A DNA stretch of 64,000 nt from Ananas comosus (Eukaryota; Streptophyta; Magnoliopsida; Poales; Bromeliaceae), in NCBI RefSeq assembly GCF_001540865.1, contig NC_033624.1, forward strand, positions 671,238 to 735,237, given 5' to 3'. Made by a program: the position numbers and the translations under genes. Shown in pieces: positions 20,501 to 33,276 of this stretch. Positions within the stretch are counted from its first letter, which is position 1; each line of letters opens with the position of its first letter. The notes beneath the pieces are model-generated. The model had not been told where the DNA came from. It did no database searches and saw only the letters and a program-made list of their open reading frames with translations.

Positions 20501-23272
20501 AGGTTATAAAAATAGGAAGTCACATGTAAATGATGATTAACTACAGTTTGCAAATCTTAATTGAGAAACTATTTCACAAGATTCAAGAGATTCTAGTTTA
20601 GGTATTTAACCATGAAGAAAAGATAATAAGGCATCAGAATTTCCAATTACAGAAAATATTAAGTAGGCACAAGCATCTAAAATCCATCCAATCGCTTCTT
20701 AATCAAGTCAAAAATCAAGGCAAAGACACAATAGATTACATAGAACATTTACCAAAGATGTACCTTCCAGAACTTAACCAAACCTGAGATGCTCCTCCAC
20801 CATTGTACCGATAACGGTAGATATAATCTCCTTCCTGTCTCTTCAGTTGTTCCTCTGTTAGCCCACCAATTCTCCCATACATCAAACTGTCAAGATCAGT
20901 TTCCTTATTCCTAGGATCCATTCTGACCTGGGTTGTCACCAAAAGCAGAAGTAGAAGAGATGGAGACTTTATATCTATATATCCTTGCAATATCATCAAT
21001 TTTCTGCATCCTGTGAAATATGAACTTTCGTACATTTCCTCGAAAGTGCAGTTTCCTATCTTATGTTAGGGAATTTACAAAGGGAAATTGGCTTTGCATC
21101 AATATACGTTTTTTAAAAGGGGGTATTTGGTAAGTACAGGTGTATACATGTACAAAATGAGTTCTCAAACGATATATATATGACAATTCAAAATATGCAA
21201 TGTAAAAAAAGTACATATGTAATATATCTAAAGAAATACAGGGAGATCATCAAAAAAAATGACAAAAGCTCTTCCAAATTGACCAAGTTTTTCACATGAA
21301 TGCCCAGTAGTATTATCATTATATCTGTAATGTAGGCATTAAGTAATGCAGCACTTAAAAGTACTGTTACTATACCTTGTCAAAATTCACAACAAATATT
21401 GCAGAAGGCACTGGTCTGTCCATTTCAGTAGCAGAATAACCACTTTCCATGTCAAATATAAATGAGTACAACTTTTGGAATATTGGTTCCACTACAGTTG
21501 CATCTACCTCGAAAAGAGGAAATTCCCTGCCATATTCACTCTGAAAAGGGTAAAAAAAGTTCAGCAATTTAGAAGTCGCAGGTGAGAAAGTATTAGAGTT
21601 AAAGAAGTAAACAGCATGCATCATTCAGGTAAATGGTTACCTCTCTGGCAGTCCCTGCTGGAACCATTGCATCCTTCAGAGCCTTTTCAAGGGATATCAA
21701 TTCAGGCTGCCCAGCCTATGAAAACAAAAGAAATAGGTTTCTTTAGAATGGCAACGGGGAAGTATCAGAAAAATAAAACGAAAAATGAGATGATGGCAAT
21801 ATCACTACTCAGAAAGCATGTAACGTGCAAACCATTTTAGATAAAACCTCGTGAAACAAAGTCGTAACTATATAACAGCTTGCTAATTGTCACAATTGAA
21901 TTGCAAAAAAAAATTCCTGAACAAATTTGCATATCACTACCCGGTTTTTGCCTTCTTCAACCCATGTAATAGAATAGTTGGTATCATTTCTAGAGAATAG
22001 CATTTAGTAAACTACACCAATCCCCTATCTGTGATTTTGGGGGGCTTGAATGCCACATTAGCTTATTCAGTTCAAATTTACCAACAATAGAAATGAAAGA
22101 TCAACTCTGAATAGATAAATTACCATAAAGAGGGACAAAAAAAATACACACCATACAAAAATTCCAACTGCAAACACCAAACTATAACGGCAGGTATATG
22201 CTAACCTACTGTTTACCGAAATGAAGCCATACAAACTAATGCTTTGAGGCCCAAAGAAAGGCAATGGAACTCACAGGTATTGCATTGTATATAATATGAT
22301 GTTCGATATCAATAGGCTCCCCAGTCTCAAGGCATGAGGGGCGATGGGTTGGGAAACTAGTTTTCATAAAATCTTCAAGCTTCCGTGCATCCAGCGAGTA
22401 TCTATATCCTCCATCACCATTAAAACCAACAAGAACAATATTAACCTCAAGCGGAACCTGAAAAGGAACCTGCAATAGAAACCTATATGTTGAGAAATAT
22501 CCAACAAAATAAGCAAGAAAAACAAGGGAGAAATCACATGAAGTGGCATGACAAAATCCTTAAGGAAAAACCTCTTAAAATTAAGCAATGACAGCAAAAT
22601 AGCAGTTTCCCGAATAAAGTAACTCAACTGACTTCAGATGAAGCATATTATCAGCAGCTTCCAGAAATGCTAGCAAGAAAAAAAAAAAAAAGAAACTCAA
22701 AAAAGTTATATATTTTTTTAAAATTGAATATTCCCAAACATAAGATCACTCTCCTAATAGCTCGCTCCATTATTATAGTCCATGAGCTTAGGCCCCTTTT
22801 ACCCCAGCATACAGTATCACTTTTCTTCATTGTTTAATACACCAGTAACTTAACTGCATAAAGCTTACAAACTAAATCCTCTATAATTCTGTTTACAGCA
22901 ATCACTATAACATCTCCACTGTAATTACCAAACACCAAATAACTATTGATCTGCGGATTCGGCACTGTAATTAATAAAAACAAGGATTCAAAACCTAATT
23001 CCGATTCCATAGACTCATAAATGGAACTCGCAACTTCGGATCTCACCGAAAGATCGAATCGACGAAGAGAGAGTAAGTACCTCGGCGCGCGTGTGGAGCA
23101 TGCGGCGCACATCGGCGCGGACGCTATCCTGGACGTCGTGGAACGCGCCGTGGTGCCACTGCGGGTGCCCGGGGTCTCGCCGAAAAGCTTGGCGCGCCGA
23201 GTGAGCCCCCGAGAGGAGAGTGCAAAGGAAGACGAAGAAGACGACGATTGGTAAGCGAGGAGACGAGCCCAT
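12675..23272 (-). CDS. At5g58100/At3g28720-like secretory-pathway single-pass membrane protein
   Basis: Sixteen exons join in phase to 808 codons: 23272-23081, 22469-22275, 21715-21641, 21540-21376, 20927-20764, 20417-20199, 19494-19368, 18802-18614, 18005-17919, 17752-17595, 17223-17104, 16638-16413, 14470-14411, 14326-14153, 13788-13679, 12840-12675. Residues 1-26 form a signal peptide (PIVVFFVFLCTLLSGAHS). The luminal part contains VPLEVNIVLVGFNGDGGYRY, RYRYNGGGASQVWLSSGRF, VVIDLSAGPCTYGKIETEEG and VGGSHALHRHEKLA. Near the end, FVYGGILLAGFLVYSLVIFF is one membrane helix with a short SSPVR tail. The family is conserved in land plants. From memory, the Arabidopsis relative has been linked to pollen exine formation; no enzyme activity is known to me. 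Exon 15 lies beside a local duplication that may be an assembly artefact, but the reading frame is unaffected. Confidence 0.88.
13024..13352. repeat. Local duplication, copy A (intron plus part of exon 15)
   Basis: From GTAAACCCTACAAGTCATCC to CATACAACAACGATGA it matches 13355-13761 with scattered base changes. Copy A lacks a 64-base stretch and a shorter one that copy B has. It holds a partial extra copy of the 3' part of exon 15, minus strand (13264-13352), with the donor site. A single N at 13353 joins the copies. Confidence 0.9.
13355..13761. repeat. Local duplication, copy B
   Basis: The second copy of 13024-13352. It runs without a break into the functional exon 15 (13679-13788) of the minus-strand gene. 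It carries the extra block at about 13421-13484 that copy A lacks. Confidence 0.9.
16252..16340. repeat. (AAATA)n / (AAAAG)n / poly-A microsatellite
   Basis: Compound A-rich array within an intron of the minus-strand gene, with a single N at 16319. Confidence 0.9.
17546..17581. repeat. (GA)n microsatellite in an intron
   Basis: About 18 GA units just downstream (in gene sense) of exon 10 of the minus-strand gene. Likely polymorphic. Confidence 0.9.
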
Positions 23273-23660
23273 TCTGAATCTATCGAGGATCGAAGGGAGA
23301 GAAGGAGAGAGAGAGGGTAGAGGGGGAGGAAACCCTAGGCTAGGGTTTAGGGTTTAGACGAGGGCTACCGCCATGGCCGAGGAAGAGCGAAGCTTCTTCA
23401 GATCGCGGCGTCGCCGGGGAGAGGAGGACGCCGCGCGAGCGAGGAAGTCGAAGGCGTTAGCAGAGCGGAATAAGTGGACGGTGCGATTAGACCCGACCAA
23501 ATCATAGGCCGGGCCTAGGAGGTCTCGGCCCAAAAAGGCCCAAAATGTATTTATAAATATAGAAAGAGAGAGATTAAGCCCAATCCAAATTGACGGGCCA
23601 TAATTGGGCAACTGATGAAACAACGGGCTCGGCCCGGTTACTGTATTGGGCCGATTTTGT
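23273..23660 (-). promoter_or_regulatory. Promoter/5' UTR with telo-boxes and site II (GGCCCA/TGGGCC) motifs
   Basis: Read on the minus strand, AAACCCTAAACCCTAGCC (about 23335-23356) is a telo-box in the leader region. Further upstream, GGCCCA/TGGGCC-type motifs recur at about 23500-23650, and a TATA-like TATTTATAAATA lies near 23550. This combination is typical of plant housekeeping genes. Confidence 0.55.
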
Positions 23661-23719
23661 TCAGGGTACAATGTATGGATAGTCCCTGCCTTATCCCGTA
23701 ATAGCAATCCACTCCCTGC

Positions 23720-24580
23720 TATTTGCAGTTAAATAATTTAGGTTTTTTTTTTTTCCATTCGTATTTAACTGCATTTTAGTCCCGAACAATTCGTATAAAA
23801 TATGAATTTAAATATAAAATAGTAATTTTAATCCTAAAGAGACTGAAAAGTAAAATATAAAAATTATTTTACAAATTGATAGACAAAAGAAAATTGAAAA
23901 TTGCTCTTTATTTTGATGGATCTTTAGGTCCCTCATGTTGGATGAACCACTTCACATTTTAACCCCACTTTCAATTTTTGCAAGGAAATTTCTTTTATCT
24001 GATAAAACATAAATAGAGGGTCCAGATAATAATCCATGTGAAAAAAAAATTTACAAATCGATCAAATGAAAACAAGCCATGAAAAGAGCTTCGATAGTAA
24101 ATAAATTAGTAGTAGTAGTAGTAAGAGCCCACAAATGAAGTAAGATACAAAATCGAACTAATTAAATCATTAATCATGCATGCCTTAATAATCACACCTG
24201 CATATCCAACCATATACAAAATAAATAAATAAATAATAAATTAATTAAATATAATGAAAATGTCCACATTTTTTTGTTTCTTCATTTGATCATGCACGCA
24301 TTTATAAATTGTAACTCCACATGGCAAAATTTTCAATTGTGGAAGTCAAAAAGAAAAATGCTAAAAAAGGAAACAACACTATAGAAGGTTTGCTAATAGA
24401 TTTCTTTTGTAAGCATACTTTCTCTATTAAATTCCATATAAACATTAAATCCTTTCCAACACTGTATCTATTTGTATTTGTATATATTATTGTTCCTACT
24501 TTTTTTTTTTCCTAATGTAACTTACAAAAAACAAAGGGGGAGTATTTGGTGTTCTTTGTTCTTTTGTTTTTTCAATTAAC
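23720..24580. other. Intergenic, upstream of the pectinesterase gene
   Basis: AT-rich DNA with a short (TAG)n run at about 24110 and a possible TATA element (CCATATAAACATTAAA) near 24435. No other gene is supported. Confidence 0.45.
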
Positions 24581-26439
24581 ATGAAGTTTCTACTCCTATT
24601 TGCTTCAATTTTTATTGCGGCCTCTTCTCGCACTCTCAACGGTTCAGGAAATGTCGTGAAGAGCATATTCGTTAATCGCACTGGAAAGGGTGATTTTAGA
24701 AGGATCCAAGAAGCTATTAACTCGATCCCTGATAATAATGATCAGTGGATTCGGATTCACGTGGCAGCTGGAGTTTACAAGTAATATGCTCTTATTTTTC
24801 ACTATTCAATTAAGTCTCTCTATATTCTCTCCATCCGAACAAAATGTATACGTAGTTCTCTTTTGATTCATGATTTAGAGAAATATTTTGTGTGAGCAAT
24901 CGTATATTTAGGTGTGGATGTTAATATCATTATGCAGAGAAAAAGTGCTAATAACGCAGTATAAAGGATTTATCTTATTGGAGGGGGAGGGGGCACACAA
25001 AACTTTGATAAAGTGGGGAGATTACAACAATGACAAGTCAAATCATACGACCGTTAGTAGTGCCACATTCTCCTCGTACGCTACCAATTTTGTGGCCAGA
25101 GATATCTCTTTTAAGGTACTCTTCTTTTTTTTTTTTTTGCGAATAATCGTTACTTTTGCGATATTTATAATGCACGTATAATACTTGCATATTCATGCGT
25201 TCACATTTGTCGCGTCTCTTGTGAGCTGTGTATGTCCATAATTTGAGCTTCCTATAAAATCAAAGTTTCTACACAATACAAGAGAAAATAAAAGGCACTT
25301 GCCCAATATGCCCAAATTATTAAACCGAATCCAACCTTGGATTTTGATCAAATTTCCATTGTAAAAAAGAGAAGCACTTTCATTGATGTAGTTGATTTCT
25401 TTTACCGATTCAGTAGTTTTGGGCAAATATTTGATTTTCTACTGTGGAAGGGGGAAAAGATTTATGTTTTTTGAATTAGTAGTGTTGGACCCTGGCTTAT
25501 TGAAGAAAGCCTTAAATCATCTACTATGGTAGGGGAAAAAAATTTATGTTTTTTGAATTGTGTTGTTAGAATACGTACAATGGCGGTTCGACCATGTCGC
25601 AAGCAGTGGCGGCTCTGATAGCAGGAGATAGTTCTTCATTCTATAGGTGCAGTTTCATCGGTATCCAAGATACGTTGTGCGATGCGTGGGGGCGACATTA
25701 CTACGAGGATTGCTACATCGAAGGCGCATTAGACTTCATCTTTGGGCAGGCGCAATCGATGTATCAGGTACCTACTGATCGATGTTCTTCTAAAATAGAT
25801 ATACAATTCAGAGTAAAATGTTTAGTAGTCCCGCAAACGTTTTTCGCATCGCAATTTGATCCTAACTCAGTCACTGGTTGCTATAATTTTCATGCAGAGA
25901 TGCACGATTACGACAGTGAATGCCCCAATAAGCCCAGCATACGTGACGGCTCAAGGGCGGTCGAGCGACGTGGACCAGAGCGGGTTTGTGTTCAAGTCAT
26001 GCACGGTGAATGGAACTGTAGAGACTTATCTGGGTAGGGCATGGAGAAACTATGCAAGGGTCATCTTCTATGACACCAACATGTCCAATATTGTTGCTCC
26101 TCTAGGGTGGGATGCTTGGAACTACAAGGGTAAAGAGTAAGTCAATTAACAACCAAACCACGCCAGCCCCCTAAACCCCTTCTGTATGTATGCAATGCAT
26201 TTTGTGGGTATAAGTATATGTAACATACATTGACTATGCGTATCTACGTATATTTCAGGAAGTACATAACATTTGTCGAATCGGGTTGCTCCGGACCAGG
26301 ATCAAACACTACAGGAAGGGTCAAGTGGAAGAAGACTCTGAGTTCCTCTGAGCTGAATAAGCTCATCGACATGTCGTACATCAACGGCGGCGGATGGCTC
26401 CAATTGCAACCGAACACAGACTCGCAGCACAAAGCTTGA
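24581..26439 (+). CDS. Pectinesterase (pectin methylesterase) without pro-region
   Basis: Five exons join in phase to 331 codons: 24581-24780, 24938-25115, 25570-25767, 25898-26136, 26259-26439. A short hydrophobic leader ([16 protein letters not shown]) is followed directly by the catalytic domain, with no PMEI-like pro-domain, so this is the compact pectinesterase class. Family motifs in order: GVYKEKV (first Glu motif), [36 protein letters not shown], the catalytic DFIFG, then [18 protein letters not shown] and C-terminal [11 protein letters not shown] with INGGGWL. The active-site Gln, Gln, Asp, Asp, Arg and Trp positions all appear present. The enzyme removes methyl groups from wall homogalacturonan in the apoplast. 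QAVAAL and QDTLCD differ slightly from the usual QAVALR and QDTLYD. Expression level is unknown. Confidence 0.9.
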
Positions 26440-26593
26440 GCATTGTTGTCATTCGCATGAACCTGCCATTAATATTTGAACTAGAATCGCAGCATTGGAA
26501 GGCATTGTTGTCTACTAAGAAGCCTGCTGGGCCTCATAACTTTATTTACAGATCATGATGTATCTTACTTTCTCACCGCTAACTTAATCAAAT

Positions 26594-26965
26594 GGCTAAA
26601 TTACATAAAATTTTCCTATCAAAATCCGATTTTTAATTTTTTTCTGTCATTTAAAAACCTATAGTTTGTCCCCTTATAAAATGAAAAATATTCACTTCGC
26701 TCCCTGCCACTAGTAATCCGTTAGGATTCTGTTTATACAATATTATTATATTTTTTTTATGTCAAAAATGCCCTCAGCTTTCTCTCCTGTAAACATGATG
26801 AGAGGCAAAATAGTGAGAAGCAAAATGGTCATTTTGTCATCATAGTTCACACCGTATTCCTGTTAATATTTTTTATTTTACAAAAAGACAAAGTGTAGGT
26901 TTTTAAATGACAGAGAGAAAAGTGAAAAAATAAATTTTGACAGAAAAATTTTCCGTAATTTAACC
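26594..26965. mobile_element. Mutator-type MITE, 372 bp, with 9-bp target duplication
   Basis: The terminal inverted repeats start GGCTAAATTAC on the left and GGTTAAATTAC on the right (reverse complement), and similarity extends about 130 bases inward on each arm (CTGTCATTTAAAAACCTA on both). The 9-base direct repeat TAATCAAAT flanks the element at 26585-26593 and 26966-26974. Nine-base target duplications are typical of Mutator-like elements. There is no coding capacity. Confidence 0.85.
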
Positions 26966-27039
26966 TAATCAAATATGTTGGTATCTTACCAGCTATGCAG
27001 AGTTTTTTGATACTTTAAGTCGCAGTGATACACTTTACG

Positions 27040-27406
27040 TTATTATTTAGGTACGACAGGTTTTTTTTTTTTTTTTTTTCCCAGTGATGCCAGTCACTGG
27101 CTGGATTAGAAGCTCATAGTACTAAAAGGACAGTAACAGTCCATAACAAATGAAAATCAAATTCAAAATTTTTGGTAACATCATTTTGCAGATTCTAAAC
27201 AACTACTCGCAGTGTTTGGAATACGAATTGAATTTTAAATCAAGACATACATGAAATATTAATGAGCACATCGATCCCACGGAACTAAAAGAGAGGTCGG
27301 AAACTATGTAATTTTGAAGCCCGAAGAAGAATGAAAGAGCAATGCAGGGAACAAAATAGAACGGTTAGATAACGGTGTGGCACAGAATTGCGCAGAGGAA
27401 GCCAAT
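27040..27406. other. Intergenic between the pectinesterase and ACLB genes
   Basis: Convergent 3' flanks with a poly-T run at about 27061-27080. No gene seen. Confidence 0.5.
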
Positions 27407-30400
27407 TTATTTTGTGTAGAGAACATCTTCCCATGGATGACGGTAGAGCGGCTGTTTTAGTCTCTTCTGGTCAAAAGTGTGCCTGTTGTTTTCATAAATT
27501 CATCAGTATCAAATATGTCAATTATCATAGAATCAGGGAGGGAAAAAAAAAAAAAAAAAAGGCAAAATAAAAAAGAAGGAATTTTAAAAAAAGTCCATAA
27601 TTCTTGTGATTATTGAGAAGAGCAAAATTGGAGTTACCCGATCAGTCCAATGGAACGTGCAAGAACAAAGAGCCCATTCAGGTATCCAATCTCAACAATC
27701 TCATCGATCTCTTGCTTGGTGAACATCCCGCTTCCAGCAAGAAGATCTAAGAAGAGTGAGCCAATTGCACCATCAACATTCAAAACCAAGTTGTTTGCCT
27801 TTGAGAGAGTGTAGGTCTCGACTTTAACAGCATACTCCATGTACTTTACTGAAGGGAAATGAGTGTGTGCATATTGCTGTAGAAGCTGCACTCTTTTATC
27901 TCTGTTGTCTCTACTCTTAATCCTACAAGATCAAAAAACCAAGTTGACAATTATGTCGTAAAGAAGTTGCTCCAAGCACAAAAATAATTCATTCGATTAA
28001 TATGCTAATGGTTTTCGCATCACTGAAGTAATCAGGACATAAATTCTGGATTAAATCACAGAAACAGATAAGATTTAATATACCTGTGCCCAATTCCTGG
28101 TACACGGATGCCCTTCTTTTTCATACCTTCGACGAACTCATAAGGAGTGAGACCCTGAAGAGTGAATTGCAAATACATTACCGTATTAGCTATAGAGAAA
28201 AACCAATTGTAAAAGCAAGGGTGCTAATAATTTCGGTAACTTACTCTGTCATAGGCATCCTTGAAGTATCGGGCAGCATCATCAATTGCACCGCCAAATC
28301 GAGGACCAATTGTAAGCAATCCTATATTCCATTCAGTTTCAATACTTTCACTACTTGCATAATTCATATATATTGTTTTTTAAAAACTTAAAAGAGAAAA
28401 ATATAGCATCATTCTTATAAACCTCTACTCAGGGATATACCTGACACCAGGCTGGAAACTAGGTCCTTTCCAGCTCTTGCTGTGACGATAGAATTATGAG
28501 CACCCGAGACGCAAGGACCATGATCAGCACACAGCATAATGCAAATCTGATAATTATATAGGAGTTGTAAGCTCAAACGGAAAGCTACTTATGAAGAAAA
28601 TATGTTGCTGAGAAGATTTATTCACACATAATCTAATTTCAGCTAATGAATAGACATAACTATCTTAGAGAAAAGAAAAAGTGGGAGAAGGAGAGCTATC
28701 AAATCAAGCCTCTGACCAACCTCAATGAATTGCGTGCAATAACGGGGAAGGCTACGTTTGAACCACAAAAGAGAAATAACATCACCAACACCATAACCCC
28801 GTTCTATTATTGTAGACATGGGAACACCAGCATAACATGGTTCCTCACCTGCAAAAGAAGGGAGCCTTAGAGAACCTCACCTTGTTTAAAGCCCTAAGAA
28901 ATTCTGGATAGAAATACAAACTATTAAAACATATAGAAGGTCAAGAGAAACATCAATCAAACCTCTGTCATCAGATATGGTGGAGATAATATGTGTTGGA
29001 GCTCGGACCTTCCCGCTTTTAATTGCGGTTTTAAGATCCTCAGGAATTTGAGGTGGTGTTACTTCAGGTACAGGAGTAATCTTTCCTTCCTCAGCCTTAA
29101 CGAAGCAATTACACAATATATGTGAATAGTCAAATGATGAGTTATAATGAATAGTATAAAGAAACCAAGTAGGATGTCAATCCCCACCAGGCATGCTCAT
29201 TGAAACAGATAGGTTTGTACCATCAGCATGTTAAAGCACAAGAAGGACAGACCAGCTAGCTACTTACTAGTTTCTCAAAAGTCTCTTTGATCGCAGCCTC
29301 TAAAGCTTCATACGAAGTGGGAACAACTGCTCCAGCTTCCCTTAAAGCCTCATTTTTAGCTTGAGCTGATTCCATCTCACCACCACTCTTGGCACCCTAA
29401 TTTAGGAAACCAGAACAGGACTTAGAAAGGAATAATTGACAAGAGGATCCCTGTCCAAACTCATCAAGGTTGGTGGTCTATTATAACTCACAGCATGACC
29501 AAACTGCACTTCTGATTTGAAGAGCCGTGCGCAGGTCCCACTAACCCAAGCAACAACTGGTTTATGGACCTTTCCTTCTTTTAAGGCCTCAACTAGGGAG
29601 TACTCATCCCTCCCACCCAGTTCTCCCAGTACGACCATCATCTTGACCTAAGATCCAGAAACAGTATTGATCAGAACAATCTATTAGGGAACACAGCCTC
29701 GTGATTCAAATTAACATTTTCATATTGTATGAAGCAGAAGTAGATAATACTGGTTTTCTGTTTACTGCTTTGTTATAAGTTGTAAGTGAGGTTTGAATTC
29801 CATACTAATTTTCTGCACAGCATTTCAAAGGAGGACATGCAATCCTCTTGAACAAAATTAAGGATTTGATGCTTTTCCTTCAGCACAGAAAGGATTTATT
29901 TTCACAAAAAATAATTACTTATATACAAGACCCATCTGAGAAACTGGGTTCACGTCACTCCAAGTTACCTGGGGTATATTATTAAAGCGCAGAACATGGT
30001 CTGAAAGAGTTGAGCCCGGAAAAACATCTCCTCCAATTGCAATGCCTGAAAAAGTCCATGTTAAATTATCCCTACATCTCTAAAAGCATCTTTAAACTTT
30101 AGCCACATGCATTCAATACCTTCATAGATTCCATCTGTCACACGTGCAATTGTGTTGTAAAGCTCATTTGACATGCCTCCCTGTAATCATAAATTAAAGT
30201 TCTCATACCTCAATAATGATTTTATAAAACCCATATAATGATCATAATTCACAATAAATGTTCTGTGAAATTTGAACTTTAACTCAACCTAGGGATTTTA
30301 CTATCAGTAAGAGCATACCGATTTCGACACAAATCCAACAGATCCTGGTCTATAAAGTTTGCAACTGATTATATTGTCAATTGTTCCAGCAGTGTCACCA

Positions 30401-31830
30401 ATCTTAAAGGCTCCAGCTTGAATGCCCCCAACAGTGGCAGGTCCAATAATAACCTACAAGCAACATCAGAGAAAGCAAAAAAGATTAAAGACATATTTAA
30501 CATACAAAATTATTCAATCGAAAGCAGCCAAAAGTACCTAAATTCTGACAGAAGAACTATATAAAGTTAATTTAAGTTAACCATATCATCTTGCATAATG
30601 TTGCCCTTTAGTACATAAGCATCAGTAATGAACAGAGAATTTGATGTCTTTTGCGTCAAATGTCGAATTCAATCTTTTCCTTGAACTGAAACCAGCACTT
30701 TCGTAACTACCATGCATGAACTTGGAAATGCATAACAATTCTTCAGTTTGCTGTGATTCTTACCTTGTTATTAGCCCGTGCATAAGCAATCAACTGTTTT
30801 GTGTCTGATTCAGGAACACCTTCAGCTATAATAGCTACTACTCTGATCGTTGGCTGCTTCAAAGCGGCCATAGAAGAGGCAGCAGCACTGTACACAAAGC
30901 AAACATGATGGCCATTGCGTTTTTTAGAGAAGAAAGATTACATTATATCAGTCACGCATGAAAATATTCACCAACCTCCGAAACGATGCAAAATTGATGA
31001 AAACATCAGCAGTTGGATGTGCACTGCAAGCAGCTTCAATGCTACAGTAAATTCACAAAGAAGATAACTTAAGTAAGCATAAATGAAACATGTTAATAAT
31101 GGAGTACATAACTTAAATGACTGTTCTAAAGAATAAGTTGCACGTTTGACTCATTAGAGAAATGATGTATATCACAGATTGGAGATATTTAACACATTCC
31201 ATAATAGCATGGTGAACATTATGACCACAATACATTCCATTGTTTTTATGTTTTAAAATTACTTGATATAGAATGGTTTTGAGAAAACCACAATTTTCTC
31301 TCTTATTATGGATTATGCACGCCAAACGTTCAGCCACGTTGTTGCGCCTATGAGATTTAGGACTTCATATAAAACAGTTAGTTATCAGCATGGGTAGCAA
31401 TGCCAACTATTATGAACCCAAATTGCTGCCAGCTTTTAACAGGGTTTGAGAAGTGAGTTTTATTGGCAATACACAATGCCTTTCTGGGAAGACTAATATA
31501 ATATGCTGCACTTACGCTGAATGAACTGGAATGGCAATTTCTTCCTGCCCAAAAAAGAGTTTTTGAAACCCCTCAGAACCAGGATTGATGATTCCAGCAA
31601 CAGAAGGTGTTTCTCTCCCTAAATGTAAATAGAAATGAGAACAAAAACATTGATAATTAGAACATAAAGCGCGAGCTGTTTATTATATTAAACTAACATA
31701 GTTCATGGGAACTAAAGAAATTGTACGCACCACAGAGAAAGTCAAAGTCGAGCATTCTCTGAATAGGTAGTTGCTTATAATTGTAGAACAATGCTTGAGT
31801 GTTTCGAGAGAAAAGCTGCCCTGTAGCCAT
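27407..31830 (-). CDS. ACLB: ATP-citrate synthase (ATP-citrate lyase) subunit B
   Basis: Sixteen coding exons join in phase to exactly 608 codons, the usual plant ACLB length: 31830-31731, 31618-31516, 31041-30976, 30887-30764, 30453-30319, 30180-30120, 30045-29969, 29647-29492, 29396-29268, 29095-28963, 28848-28721, 28546-28441, 28321-28245, 28154-28084, 27922-27638, 27482-27407. The N-terminal CoA-ligase part has [24 protein letters not shown] sequence and the phosphohistidine motif [12 protein letters not shown] (His near residue 273, split between exons). The C-terminal citrate-synthase-like part has [12 protein letters not shown] and [15 protein letters not shown]. The protein ends [10 protein letters not shown]. 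With subunit A it forms the cytosolic heteromer that makes acetyl-CoA and oxaloacetate from citrate, feeding wax, flavonoid and sterol synthesis. Confidence 0.97.
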
Positions 31831-31854
31831 TGTTTATGCAGACAATAAAGGAGA

Positions 31855-32989
31855 CCTGCAAAGAAATGTCCAATCAGATATGCCACTTCAAGGAACTTAA
31901 ACATGTCACTTTGTTGGATCTTCAGATGAAGGGAAATCTATAAAGGTACAAAAGTAGGATTACTTTAAAATTGCAAACTAGTAACATTTACGGCATGAAC
32001 AATAACTCTGTTGCTTGAGTTTTACACTAAAGATTAAGACATCATAGATTCATAGTAACAAGCTTACAGTTAGACACATAATGAGAAGGACACAATGATT
32101 AGGAATCAAAAGAAGGCAATATGAAGATATTCCCGTTGATAATAGAAAAGAGTCGAGATGTGACGTATCATGCAGCATTTACAAGCAACGAAAAATGAAG
32201 AATGATCCTATCGTTGTATAGAGCTAACCGAAACTGACAAGAAAACAATATTTAAAGGGAAAGTGTTAGAGAGCAATGAACTGAACATTCAAAATAAATG
32301 AAGGAAAGAGCCGAAACATTAAGACAACTGTCATATCTAAATCTAATGACAATCGCTTCCCATTGCCAACACCAATTGATCCACTCCTTTAAGTACCATT
32401 CCTCTATTAGCTAGCACAGTTTCCAGATGCCAACATCGTCTTGCTATTATAAGGACTATCAATATGAGAATATATATGCATTATGCAAAAGCCAAGCATG
32501 TTGCACACACTGTAAAATAGAAATTGCATCAGCGACTGCTAAATAATCGCCTCAATAACGTCCGATCAAACCTTACAAACATGAATCGCAATACCAGTTA
32601 CATAATTACAAGCATGAAATGCTAGATTCGGAGCTCAAATGGAGATCATAAGCCAATAAGACAGTCCGTCTAGTATTTGTAAACATGAAATCATGCTCAA
32701 ATAGTGGCTAATCACATGCATTCATTTCAAAATCGCTAGATCTACTCAAATTCATCAAACCGAGATCAAATTTCGAATAAATCAGATCCGATCACAGATC
32801 TCGCACTCCACGAGCTCCGCATTACCAGATCGAGAGCCGGAGATGGGATCATGCCAGATCGATCCCTCTCCCAAGCGAGATCGAGCAATCGGACGAATTC
32901 GGGGTCGAGCACCACCTATTCGACGAAATGAGCAGGAGAGAACGGAAGAGAGATCGAAGCGGAGGGCGCGGGGAGATCGAAGCAATACC
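31855..32989 (-). other. ACLB 5' UTR intron (about 1.13 kb)
   Basis: In gene sense the leader exon ends CTTCTCCAG followed by GTATTG (donor at 32988). The acceptor TTTGCAG, followed by GTCTCC, lies at 31856, 25 bases before the ATG. Leader introns of this size often raise expression in plants. Confidence 0.7.
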
Positions 32990-33097
32990 TGGAGAAGAGA
33001 TCGACGAGGGCGAGGTTGGAGTGGGGCGAATCTAAGGGGATCCGAGGCGTGGCGAGGGCGACGATGAGCGAAACGAAGAGCTCCGGATCTCCGGATC

Positions 33098-33106
33098 CAT
33101 ATAAAG
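33098..33106 (-). promoter_or_regulatory. ACLB TATA box candidate
   Basis: The minus strand reads CTTTATATGG about 110 bases upstream of the leader-exon donor site, placing the transcription start near 33070. A pyrimidine-rich stretch lies just upstream. Confidence 0.55.
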
Positions 33107-33276
33107 AAAGGGAGCGGGGGAGGGGGGAGGGTCGGGAACGCTAACCCCGCCACTATGGAGAACGTTTTCTAGTGGATTGCACCACCTCATCCGTGGACCA
33201 CAAAAATGACCTCGTGAAGTGTAAGATCAGTGATGCTATAGGACAAAACGCTATATCAAATTCCAGCTTAATTTTT

